A DNA stretch of 64,000 bases from Defluviimonas salinarum (GTDB lineage: Bacteria > Pseudomonadota > Alphaproteobacteria > Rhodobacterales > Rhodobacteraceae): NCBI RefSeq assembly GCF_026013545.1, contig NZ_JAPDOG010000002.1, forward strand, positions 186,001 to 250,000, in the 5' to 3' direction. Position numbers and translations under genes: made by a program. Shown in pieces: positions 54,839 through 63,212 of the stretch. Below the pieces are notes generated by a model, which worked only from the letters and a program-made list of their open reading frames with translations, had not been told where the DNA came from and searched no databases. Position 1 is the first letter of the stretch, and every line of letters starts with the position of its first letter.

Positions 54839-56766
54839 TTTATGATAATGCGGACGCCCTGCACTTCCGCCAGGTTTCGACCCTTTTGCGGAGACGTTGG
54901 CTTCTGATCGCCTTGGTCACGCTTTTTGGCGGCGTCGTGGTCGGCGCTGCTGCCTTTCTGCTGCCACCGACCTACACGGCCAAGGCGCAGATGCTGCTGG
55001 TCTCCGAAATCCGCGACGGCGTAGAGACCATGGACGACGCTGCGGTGGCCACTTTCCTTGAGCTTCTGAGGTCGCCTGACCAACTCCGGCGTCTGGCCAC
55101 GAACCTTGAGGAGGCCGATGCGGTGGCAGAGGACGCGATGGGCTTGCCCGGTTACGAGGCGTTGGAAGAGCGTTTGCGAGTCTTTAAGGAGCACGGATCG
55201 CGGCTGATCTCGGTTACGTTCTCCTCCAGCAATCCCGAAGTGGCGGCCACGGTCGCAAACAAGACCATCGAGGTCTATCTGGACGGAGTAACGGATCGTC
55301 TGGAGGTCGAGCACGACAAGGCGCTGCATGCCGTTGCCGCCCGTCTGGAAACAGCTCGCGACGATCTTGATCGGACCATCGACGAGCTGAGGGTTTATCG
55401 CGTCGCCAACGGTGTGATCGACGCCGGCCGGGCCGACGAGATTGACATCCAGATCGGTCAGATGAGCCGACAACTCTCCATAGCGAGTGCCGAACTGGCG
55501 ACTCGCGAGGCACAACTGCGCAGCGTGGGAGAAAACGCAACCCGCGTGGCGAATGTGGATGCCAGAGGTGCGGTGGTCGTCGGAGATCCAGCGCGTGGCG
55601 ATGCGGCCGGAGGCAACGTCAAAGCGCAATCGCTGCGGGTGGACCGTGACGAGCTGGAGCGGGCGCGCGCCGAGGCGGTGGCGCGAGTCGGCGATATCGA
55701 TGAGCGCCTCAATGCGTTGCGGGCGGCGGGCGCCGCCGCGGGCGAGCAGCAGATCCAGTTGCGGGAGCTCGAGCGGGAAGTGACGGCAGCTGAAGAGGCC
55801 TATGAAAGCCTGATCCGTCGCCGCGCCGATCTCGTCAGCCGCGGCCCCGGACGGCCTCCGGCGCGCATCGTCTCGCTGGCGGAGGTTCCGGAAGTGCCAA
55901 GTTCCCCCAATCCGCTCTTGTTCCTGTTCCCTGCAATCGTCGGCACGGCGGCGATCGGCGCCATGGTCGCGCTGTTGCTGGAGCGCGCCGACCAGCGTCT
56001 GCGGAGCGAGCAGGACGTGGAAGACACGTTGCAGGTTCCGTGCATTGGGTTGGTGCCGAAACGCCCGAGAACGCTGGCGAAAGATCCGTCCGACATTCTG
56101 CCACAGGACCCGTTCACGCCCTACGTCGAAGCCGTCCGCGCCATATCGGTTGCAGCGCGAAAGCGCGTCGGATCGGCCCTGGAGCCGCGAACCTTCCTCG
56201 TAACATCGGTCGCAGAAGGCGACGGTGCCACAACCACCGCTGTCGCCTTCGCACTTTATGCCGCGCGTTTGAACCGCCGGGTCCTGCTGATGGATCTGAA
56301 TGTCCGGCGGCTGGGAGTCGCCGCCGCGCTGGGCGAGCCCGAACCCGAAGAACTGCTCGACGAGCCCCCGGAAAATGCGATCCGCAGGGTTGAGGCGCTG
56401 GGCGTCGACTATCTTTCCCCGTTGCGGCGTGACGCCGATCCACTCACGGTCCTGTGCACCGACGAGTTTCCGGAACTCCTGACCCGACTCGCCAAGACCT
56501 ACGATTACATCGTGATCGACAGCGCGCCCGCCGCCAGCGCCACGGAGACGCGTCTCCTTGCTTCGATGGTCGATCGCGTTCTGTTCGTGGTGAAGTGGGG
56601 CGCCACCGAAGCCCGCGCAGCCCAGGCCGCGTTGCACGGCCTGCGCGCGATGGGGGGCTTCATGCCGGTGGTTTCGGTCGTGATCGCCCAGGCCGACATG
56701 CGCCGTCATGCGCGTCATCGGTACGGCGAGGAGCGCAACATGACCACGGCGGTTCAGCGTGCCTGA
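54835..56766 (+). CDS. Wzz/BY-kinase protein with degenerate P-loop
   Basis: A 643-residue inner-membrane protein of the Wzc/ExoP type. It has a first membrane helix (22-43), a periplasmic coiled coil (about 150-335), a Pro-containing motif before the second helix (SSPNPLLFLFPA, 356-367), and a cytoplasmic kinase-like domain (about 430-620). The Walker A reads EGDGATTTA (461-469), with Ala in place of the catalytic Lys. Walker A' is reduced to VLLMDLNV, and Walker B YIVIDSAP remains. The C-terminus lacks a tyrosine cluster. It probably controls chain length without tyrosine kinase activity. Confidence 0.87.
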   Translation: MIYDNADALHFRQVSTLLRRRWLLIALVTLFGGVVVGAAAFLLPPTYTAKAQMLLVSEIRDGVETMDDAAVATFLELLRSPDQLRRLATNLEEADAVAEDAMGLPGYEALEERLRVFKEHGSRLISVTFSSSNPEVAATVANKTIEVYLDGVTDRLEVEHDKALHAVAARLETARDDLDRTIDELRVYRVANGVIDAGRADEIDIQIGQMSRQLSIASAELATREAQLRSVGENATRVANVDARGAVVVGDPARGDAAGGNVKAQSLRVDRDELERARAEAVARVGDIDERLNALRAAGAAAGEQQIQLRELEREVTAAEEAYESLIRRRADLVSRGPGRPPARIVSLAEVPEVPSSPNPLLFLFPAIVGTAAIGAMVALLLERADQRLRSEQDVEDTLQVPCIGLVPKRPRTLAKDPSDILPQDPFTPYVEAVRAISVAARKRVGSALEPRTFLVTSVAEGDGATTTAVAFALYAARLNRRVLLMDLNVRRLGVAAALGEPEPEELLDEPPENAIRRVEALGVDYLSPLRRDADPLTVLCTDEFPELLTRLAKTYDYIVIDSAPAASATETRLLASMVDRVLFVVKWGATEARAAQAALHGLRAMGGFMPVVSVVIAQADMRRHARHRYGEERNMTTAVQRA

Positions 56767-57271
56767 GGACTCTATCCTATGGGGCGATGCTTCGAACTCC
56801 TTCGGCGCTGTGAAGGCGTTCCAAGGGGGCAATGGCCTTGGGTCAAAGACCTTTGTTCCATGAGATGCGCGTCCGCAATCGATATTGACGAGCCTGCAGA
56901 AGGTGCGGCCGGCTCGCTTCGCGAAGCGGGACCGCGCGGTCGGATCATTCGGAAAGCTTCACTGGGAGGGTAAGATTAGGAACCTGCCGTTCATAACCGG
57001 AGCGATCGGGCGCCGAGAGCTCACAAAGACCGAGGGCGCTTGCGGCTTCCCTGATCGCCGGCGCCCGCTGATATGAAAAGAGCGGGCCACACATGCGCTT
57101 GTGCCCGCGATCTTGCGCGCTCGTCCCTGTTGGCGTGGCTTTGTGGCGCGGTCTGCGACGACCGTGAATGGAACAAAGTCAACGGATCTATTGCGGGCCG
57201 CTTTCTCGATGCTCGTCCGAGTTGCCACTGGCGACCGTACGCGGCTCAGAAGCGCGAAAGGAGTAGCTGAG
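56767..57271. other. Intergenic region before the glycosyltransferase gene
   Basis: Nothing supportable as a gene in 505 bases. The frame of the downstream gene is open from 57101, but the true start is set by its ribosome-binding site at 57256-57263. No promoter or repeat of note was seen. Confidence 0.45.
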
Positions 57272-58468
57272 ATGCCTGCCCACGTTCTCTATGTCGGTGG
57301 CGAGGACAATAATCTTCGCATTCCCTTCATCCTTGCCATGCGCCGTCGCGGATACCGTGTGACGGCCGCGGGGAGTGGCGATCCCGCGCCTTTCCTGAGC
57401 CACGGGATCGACTTTGTGTCCTTCCCGTTCGACCGCTTCATTAGCCCGGGGTCGGACTTGCGCGCTTTGCGCCGTTTGGTTGCGATATTGCGTGAGCTTC
57501 AGCCGGATATTGCGCAGGGATTTGACACAAAGCCCTGCCTACTCGTGCCTCTCGCTTCCGGCCTTTCAGGTACAGGCACAAAGGCGGTCCGGACGATCTG
57601 TGGGCGATCCTGGGTTTACTCCTCGCGCGCGCCCCTGGCGGTGGCAACCCGACCCGTCCTCCAGACGCTGCATCGTCTCGCTGCGCGCCGCACCGCAGCC
57701 ACTGTGTTCCAGATCGAGGACGACCGTGACTTCTTCCGAAGAAACCGCATTGACGGTCGCCGCGGCGTGTTGATCCCGGCCGGCGGCAGCGGCGTGGACG
57801 TGAAGGCATTCGAGCGCGCGCTGGCCGAACTGCCCTCGCGCGAGGCGATGCGCGACGAACTGGGCCTCGGCGATGCCGAGGTGGTCGTTACAGTGTCCCG
57901 CATGACCCGCCAGAAAGGCATTCCCACGCTCTTGAAGGCCGCCGCCATCGTCCACCGCGTGCGCCCCGGCGTACGCTTCGTCCTCGTCGGTCCGCGCGAG
58001 AGCGAGGGTCCACTCGCGGTTTCGGCTGCGGAAATCGAGGCGCATTCGCCCTACGTCATTGCCACCGGCGCGCGGCGGGACGTGCCGGCGCTGATGCGCA
58101 TGGCGGACGTGTTCGCCTTCCCTACCGAGTACCGGGAAGGAGTCGCGCGCGCGCTGCTGGAGGCGTCGCTCGCAGGCTTGCCCATCGTTTCCTCGGCGAT
58201 GCCGGGTTGCCGGGAAGTGATCCGGGATGGTTGGAACGGCCTCCTGGCGCCGCCGGGCGATCCCGAACGGCTGGCCGACGGCATCATCCAGGTGCTCGAG
58301 GATCCCGAGGCCGCGCGCGCCATGGCGGGGCGTGCAGATGCCGTCGCACGGGAGCAATTCAGCCTGGAGGTCATGGCCGATCGGATGGCGCAACTTTACG
58401 ATACCATCCTGCGAGATCGGGAAGACACCATGGCCGAATTGCCGGCGGCCGACGAGCCGACGGCATGA
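57272..58468 (+). CDS. Family 4 glycosyltransferase
   Basis: A 398-residue GT-B enzyme. The N-terminal half starts LYVGGEDNNLRIPFILAMR. The C-terminal half has VSRMTRQKGIPTLLKAA, VLVGPRESEG and the donor-site EGVARALLEASLAGLP with the E-x7-E pattern. It is followed by the usual MPGCREVIRDGWNG. It adds a sugar to the lipid-linked repeat unit. GAAAGGAG eight bases before the ATG decides the start over the longer upstream frame. It is the only GT4 in the cluster, so a short repeat unit or other transferases elsewhere are implied. Confidence 0.9.
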   Translation: MPAHVLYVGGEDNNLRIPFILAMRRRGYRVTAAGSGDPAPFLSHGIDFVSFPFDRFISPGSDLRALRRLVAILRELQPDIAQGFDTKPCLLVPLASGLSGTGTKAVRTICGRSWVYSSRAPLAVATRPVLQTLHRLAARRTAATVFQIEDDRDFFRRNRIDGRRGVLIPAGGSGVDVKAFERALAELPSREAMRDELGLGDAEVVVTVSRMTRQKGIPTLLKAAAIVHRVRPGVRFVLVGPRESEGPLAVSAAEIEAHSPYVIATGARRDVPALMRMADVFAFPTEYREGVARALLEASLAGLPIVSSAMPGCREVIRDGWNGLLAPPGDPERLADGIIQVLEDPEAARAMAGRADAVAREQFSLEVMADRMAQLYDTILRDREDTMAELPAADEPTA

Positions 58469-58496
58469 CACCCAAATGCGAAAAGTCAATATACGC

Positions 58497-58513
58497 CGTT
58501 GGTCGTACCAACG
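58497..58513 (+). promoter_or_regulatory. 17-base palindrome upstream of the RTX gene
   Basis: CGTTGGT and ACCAACG (7-bp perfect arms) flank a CGT spacer. It lies 28 bases after the glycosyltransferase stop and 110 bases before the RTX gene. No T-run follows, so an operator is more likely than a terminator. The bound regulator is unknown. Confidence 0.4.
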
Positions 58514-58622
58514 ATTAGATCCTAAAGGTCGAGGCGTTCTGGCTGGCAAAGGCGTATTCTAAGGAGGGGAAGGGGCTTTGACCGCACCCTGACAGTACTC
58601 TGTGCAGCGGAAGGTTAAGAAT

Positions 58623-60617
58623 ATGGGAATTCCAAACAAAGTAATTCGCGATATTTTTGGTACCGTCGGAGACGACGATCTGATTGGATCCGGATTCAAC
58701 GAGCGTCTGTTCGGCTATGCTGGCAAGGACCGGCTTTATGCCGAAGGGGGCGATGACCTTCTGTACGGTGGGGACGGCAACGACCTTCTGGACGGCGGCA
58801 CGGGTGCGGACACCATGTACGGCGGCGCCGGCAACGACACGTACCGCGTGGACGATCCGAACGATGTGGTCAGCGAAGAGACCGTTCCGGGCGTGGACGA
58901 CGGCGGCACGGATTACGTCGTCAGCACCATCAGCTACGCCTTGGGCGCCTACGTGGAAAAGCTGGACCTGACCGGGACCAGCAATCTGAACGGTGCCGGG
59001 AACGATCTGTCGAATACGATCAAGGGCAATGAAGCGAACAATATCCTCTTCGGTGGCGGTGGCACCGACACCCTGTACGGTTATGACGGCAACGATGTCC
59101 TGATCGGCGGCCTCGGCAAGGATTACCTGTATGGCGGCGTCGGCGCTGATACGTTCGTTTTCGGCACTGGGGACAATCTGACAGACCGGATTTACGATTA
59201 CGAGGCGGTGGACCGGATCGGCATCTATGCCGCCGCGTTCGGGCTCTCGGAAGGTTCCGGTCTGATTGGGGGGCAGCTCGACCCGAGCTACTTCGCTATC
59301 GACGCCCCTACCACCGCGAGTCACGGGCAGTTCATCTTCAAGCCTGCCGGGTCCAAGCCTGCGCTGCTCTGGGATCCTGACGGAAGCGGCTCCCAGTCCG
59401 CGACAACGCTTGTGCAGTTCACCACGGGCGTGACCTTGACCGCGGCTGACATCATCTCCTACGGCGCGCCCGCCAATGTGACGGCGTCGATCGCTCTTGC
59501 GACACCCGGCCGGACTGAGGAGGACGCCGGCAAGGTGATGTTTGTTCTTCAGCTGTCGCAAGCACTTGATCACGACGTCGTGTTCAGGCTGAGCACGCGG
59601 GAGGGTACGGCTACCGACGGAGTCGACTATGGGACGCTCAGCGGACACACGGTGACGGTCAAGGCCGGGTCCACCTTTGCCTATGTCGCTGTCGCGATTA
59701 CGGATGACGACTTCGCCGAGGGTGTGGAGCGGTTCTCGTTGAAAATCGACCGTGTCGAAGACGCGGTGACGGGCGAGGCGCTGGGGATCGGAATCAGGTC
59801 CGCCACCGCCACAATCGAGGACGAGCGGCCGGAGGTCGTGGCCGATCACTTCACCGTCTCCTTGGGTTCGACGGACCCGTCGGGTATCATATACAATCCC
59901 TTGACGGGCAGGCTGATAATCGTCGATTCCGAGGTCGACGAGATGCCCTTCTCCCGCGCCAACAACTTCTTCGAAGCGTCGCTGGATGGTTCGTTGGTGT
60001 CGAGTCTGTCGCTTCCCTTCACTGACGAGCCCACCGGCCTGGCCATTGATGCCCAGAATGGGCGGCTGTTCATCACCGATGACGATTTGTACAAGGTCTT
60101 CGTCGTCGACGCGAGTAATCCGACATCGGTGCTGTGGGAGTTCGATACCGTTCCCCTTGGCGGTATCGACCCGGAGGACGTGGCCTTCGACCCGGTCAGC
60201 GGACACCTCTTCATTCTCAACGGCCTCTCGAGAACGGTCATAGAGGTGGACCAAACCGGAACGCAGCTTTTCAGATCGTTCACGGTCCCGACAACAATCA
60301 TGGACCCCGAGGCGCTGGCCTACGATCCCGATGAGGGGGTCTTCTATGTGGGCGGCGGTTTCAGCGACCTGATCTGGAAAGTCGATTTCAACGGGACCAT
60401 TCTCGAGGTGATCGATGCCTTGACGGATGCCCGCGCCGAAGGAACCAACCATCGGGTCAGCGTAAAGGACCTCGCTTTCGCGCCGGCGAGCGATGGATCC
60501 GGCGAGATGCACCTCTATGTCGCGGATTACGGCTGGAGCCACGTCGATGACGGGCGGCTGATCGAGATCGATCTAGGCGACACGCAGGATCCGGCTTCGG
60601 CCTGGATGGTTGCCTGA
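58623..60617 (+). CDS. RTX / Calx-beta / beta-propeller protein, probable type I secretion substrate
   Basis: A 664-residue acidic protein without signal peptide. Residues about 20-85 and 130-190 hold calcium-binding RTX nonapeptides (GGDGNDLLDGGTGADTMYGG, GYDGNDVLIGG). Residues about 290-400 form a Calx-beta domain (VMFVLQLSQALDHDVVFRL, EGTATDGVDYG). Residues about 405-660 have repeated strands resembling an SdiA-regulated/NHL-type beta-propeller (GRLIIVDSEVDE, GRLFITDDDLY, GHLFILNG). RTX repeats normally sit near the C-terminal export signal; here they are N-terminal. The start follows GGAAGG. Third-position GC is lower than in neighbouring housekeeping genes. Confidence 0.85.
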   Translation: MGIPNKVIRDIFGTVGDDDLIGSGFNERLFGYAGKDRLYAEGGDDLLYGGDGNDLLDGGTGADTMYGGAGNDTYRVDDPNDVVSEETVPGVDDGGTDYVVSTISYALGAYVEKLDLTGTSNLNGAGNDLSNTIKGNEANNILFGGGGTDTLYGYDGNDVLIGGLGKDYLYGGVGADTFVFGTGDNLTDRIYDYEAVDRIGIYAAAFGLSEGSGLIGGQLDPSYFAIDAPTTASHGQFIFKPAGSKPALLWDPDGSGSQSATTLVQFTTGVTLTAADIISYGAPANVTASIALATPGRTEEDAGKVMFVLQLSQALDHDVVFRLSTREGTATDGVDYGTLSGHTVTVKAGSTFAYVAVAITDDDFAEGVERFSLKIDRVEDAVTGEALGIGIRSATATIEDERPEVVADHFTVSLGSTDPSGIIYNPLTGRLIIVDSEVDEMPFSRANNFFEASLDGSLVSSLSLPFTDEPTGLAIDAQNGRLFITDDDLYKVFVVDASNPTSVLWEFDTVPLGGIDPEDVAFDPVSGHLFILNGLSRTVIEVDQTGTQLFRSFTVPTTIMDPEALAYDPDEGVFYVGGGFSDLIWKVDFNGTILEVIDALTDARAEGTNHRVSVKDLAFAPASDGSGEMHLYVADYGWSHVDDGRLIEIDLGDTQDPASAWMVA

Positions 60618-61022
60618 CCCGAGTTCACGGCTGCCCTGGGCGGCGGGCGCAGGCCCGCCGCCACGCTTGGGCGGGCGCCGTTTCGGGTGCTTCGAGGGCA
60701 TTCTAACCTGCGCCCTTTTATGCCGGAGAATGGGGAGAACGGATCGCCCCATCAAACCACCGATTCAAACATCAGAATGGCAGAGCAAATGTGGATCTGG
60801 CACGAGCGATGCACCTTGCCATTCTGACTGATACTGGGCTGCGGCCCTGACGCGTATTGCGAAAAGCCGGAACTGGCGTTTTCCCTCTCGAAGATCGCGA
60901 GGGTAATCGGTGTCCCGCGCCATCCCCTGACCAACATCACGACGACGCGCGCCACGGAAGGCGGCGGTACGGCAGGGATCAGCGACAGCGCCGCCGCCCG
61001 CAGGGCCGGCGGCTTCTTGTGG
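60618..61022. other. Intergenic region after the RTX gene
   Basis: No gene supported in 405 bases. The main structure is a perfect 11-bp inverted repeat at 60772-60827, described separately. Open frames on both strands lack recognisable domains. Confidence 0.45.
60772..60827. repeat. 11-bp perfect inverted repeat
   Basis: TCAGAATGGCA at 60772-60782 and its exact complement TGCCATTCTGA at 60817-60827, separated by 34 bases. No transposase gene is adjacent. It may be a relic of a small mobile element, an RNA hairpin or a protein site. Confidence 0.45.
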
Positions 61023-62129
61023 TCATGCGGACAGCAGCAGTCCCTCACGGATCGGCCGGGTGCCGGCGACGAAGAACAACTCGGCGCCGGCCCGCACGAT
61101 CCGCGCCTGTTCCCGAGCATAGACGAGCCCGCCGATGCCCGCGCGAAGCGGGATTATGTCGCCGTCGGGAAGGCGACGCAGATGGCCGAGCGTGGCGCCC
61201 GCGGCAACGGGCTCGCCCGGTGCGACCGCGGCATGAAAGAGACCCGAGGCCGGGGCAGTCACAACCTCGACCCCCGCGAGCGGGGTGGACGCGACTCCCC
61301 CCTCGCGCGGCCTGCCCGCGGCCCCGTGAATCACCCCCTCATCCGCCAGCCAGGCAATGACCGCGGCGGCATCGTGCTCGGCGATCGCGGGATCGGTGTC
61401 GAGCACGCCGCGCCATTCCAGCGTTACCGCGAAACAGCCGATTGGCAGGGAGGCGTTGGACCAGCGGTCGCGGAACCGCATCCAGGGCAGGGTGCACGCC
61501 TCGTCGAAGGAGTAGCCCCCCTGCAGCGGCGCATGGAGCACCGCCCCGGCGCCGATCGCGCGCCCGAGCCGGGTCGCGCGATCCGCCTGTTCGGAATGGC
61601 AGTAGAGATGCGTCACCGCCTCGGAATCGCAGTGCATGTCGAGCACGATGTCGGCCTCGATCGCGAGCCGCAGCAGGCAGCGTTGCAGCGCCAGGAGCGG
61701 CGTGAGCGGCACCAGCCGGTCAAGCGCCGCCGCCATCCGGGCCCGCAGCGCGGCGACAGGGTCGCCTTCGGGCGCGGCGTTGTCGATGGCGAGCGCCAGC
61801 GCCGCCGCATCGGGGAAGGCGCGGTTGAAATTCTGCCCGGAGGTGACCTCGAACCGGCCGAAGCTGCCGCCGATCATGCCCTGGTCGAGCCCGATCGGAT
61901 TCGCCACCGGCACGAGCAGGACCTCGCCGCGCAAGCGGCCTTCGGCCTCCAGTTGCCGCAGCTGGTCGCGGAGCGCGAAGCCGACCGCGATCCCCGGCGC
62001 CTCGTCGGCATGAAGGCCGCCCTGGATATAGACCTGCGGCCGCGCGCCCGGCGTTCCGAACCGGTAGAGCGTGAGCCGGCGCTCGCCATTGATCGGGCCG
62101 GGGGTGAGCGGGAGATGTTCGGTCTGCAT
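61023..62129 (-). CDS. Succinylglutamate desuccinylase/aspartoacylase-family zinc hydrolase
   Basis: A 368-residue M14-like deacylase. Zinc ligands are seen in GGLHADEAPG (HxxE) and VLDMHCDSE (His), and the C-terminal beta domain includes APASGLFHAAVAPGEPV. Such enzymes remove acyl groups from amino acids (N-acetyl or N-succinyl). The start MQTEHLPLTPG is fixed by GGAGG just upstream. It is divergent from a LysR regulator, and an amino-acid ABC ATPase lies beyond that. A role in amino-acid or acylated amino-acid catabolism is plausible. Confidence 0.87.
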   Translation of the reverse strand: MQTEHLPLTPGPINGERRLTLYRFGTPGARPQVYIQGGLHADEAPGIAVGFALRDQLRQLEAEGRLRGEVLLVPVANPIGLDQGMIGGSFGRFEVTSGQNFNRAFPDAAALALAIDNAAPEGDPVAALRARMAAALDRLVPLTPLLALQRCLLRLAIEADIVLDMHCDSEAVTHLYCHSEQADRATRLGRAIGAGAVLHAPLQGGYSFDEACTLPWMRFRDRWSNASLPIGCFAVTLEWRGVLDTDPAIAEHDAAAVIAWLADEGVIHGAAGRPREGGVASTPLAGVEVVTAPASGLFHAAVAPGEPVAAGATLGHLRRLPDGDIIPLRAGIGGLVYAREQARIVRAGAELFFVAGTRPIREGLLLSA

Positions 62130-62218
62130 GGGCGCCTCCGTTCTGCCGGGGAAACCTAGGATCTTGACGCGCGGGCGGGTAATGAGTTCCCCTCGCGAAG
62201 GATGAACAGGGATCATGT

Positions 62219-63133
62219 ATGGCCAAGCGTCGTCTCCAACTGAACCTGCGCGGCTTCCAGGTGTTCGAGGCCGTGGCGCGGCATCTGTCGGTCACCCAAG
62301 CGGCCGAGGAACTCGGCATCACCCAGAGCGCAGTGAGCCACCAGCTGCGCAATCTCACCGATTATCTCGGCGAGGAACTGTTCGAGCGCCAGGGCCGCAG
62401 CATCGCGCTGACGCGGGCCGGCGCGCGGCTCGCCGAGGCGCTCGACGGGGCGTTCGACCTGATCGAGCAATCGACGGCCTCGACGATCGGGCTGAACCGA
62501 CGGATGATCCGGGTCGCGCTCTATTCGTCCTTCGCGGCGGGCTGGATGATCCCGGTCCTGCCGGAGTTCACCGCCCGGCATCCCGATATCGACCTCCGGC
62601 TGGTGATGATCTCGGATCCGCCGGAAATCAGCGACCGGGTGGCGGATGTCTTCATCACCTCGGAACCGACGCGCCGGGGGTACTGGTCGCTGCGCTTGTT
62701 CCCGGAGTACCTAGTGCCGGTCGCGGCGTCCACGACCTGCCGGGACGGGTTCGACAGGCCGGTGCCGCTCATCACCTCCGAAACCGATCCCGTGATGGTG
62801 GGGGCGGATTGGGAAGCCTTCGCGGCGCTGAACGACCTCGATCTGCCAACGATTCGCGACGGTGCCTGGCATTGCTGCACGCATTACCTGCTCGCGCTGG
62901 AGATGGCGCGGGCCGGGATGGGGGCGGCGCTGGTGCCGGATTTCATGGCCTTCCCTGCGCTTGCGCGAAGTGAATTGCGGCGGCTGCCGGGCGCGGCGCT
63001 GCCCACGGGCCAGACCTATGACCTTCAGATCAAATACGAACGCCGCAAGGAACCAGACATCCAGCGCCTCGTCGCGTGGATCAAGGATGTGGTGCGCCGG
63101 AATACCATGAGCGCCACTCATGTGACGGCCTAA
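62219..63133 (+). CDS. LysR-family transcriptional regulator (GcvA-like)
   Basis: A 304-residue regulator with an N-terminal winged helix-turn-helix (FEAVARHLSVTQAAEELGIT, then QSAVSHQLRNL) and a periplasmic-binding-protein-like effector domain (about 95-300). The pattern matches the GcvA/AmpR-like LysR branch. It is divergent from the hydrolase gene, the usual LysR target arrangement, with a 90-base shared region. It also lies upstream of an amino-acid ABC ATPase. Confidence 0.92.
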   Translation: MAKRRLQLNLRGFQVFEAVARHLSVTQAAEELGITQSAVSHQLRNLTDYLGEELFERQGRSIALTRAGARLAEALDGAFDLIEQSTASTIGLNRRMIRVALYSSFAAGWMIPVLPEFTARHPDIDLRLVMISDPPEISDRVADVFITSEPTRRGYWSLRLFPEYLVPVAASTTCRDGFDRPVPLITSETDPVMVGADWEAFAALNDLDLPTIRDGAWHCCTHYLLALEMARAGMGAALVPDFMAFPALARSELRRLPGAALPTGQTYDLQIKYERRKEPDIQRLVAWIKDVVRRNTMSATHVTA

Positions 63134-63212
63134 ATTCTCATGCTGCATCCGGGCGCTGCGGTGTTAGCCATTCTTCGGGAAGGCCCTCGGGCCCGAATGG
63201 AGGAGCGCCGGC

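Noticed and set aside
54505-56832. Antisense reading frame of 775 codons opposite the Wzz-type gene
   Set aside because: No domain, biased composition, and it also runs across the polymerase gene; a shadow of codon bias.
58515-60542. Antisense reading frame of 675 codons opposite the RTX gene
   Set aside because: The forward strand shows clear RTX and Calx-beta repeats; the antisense product is only the mirror of those repeats.
60752-61120. Minus-strand ORF of 122 codons after the RTX gene, possibly a transposase remnant
   Set aside because: No transposase motif could be recognised in any frame, and it overlaps the 3' end of the deacylase gene.
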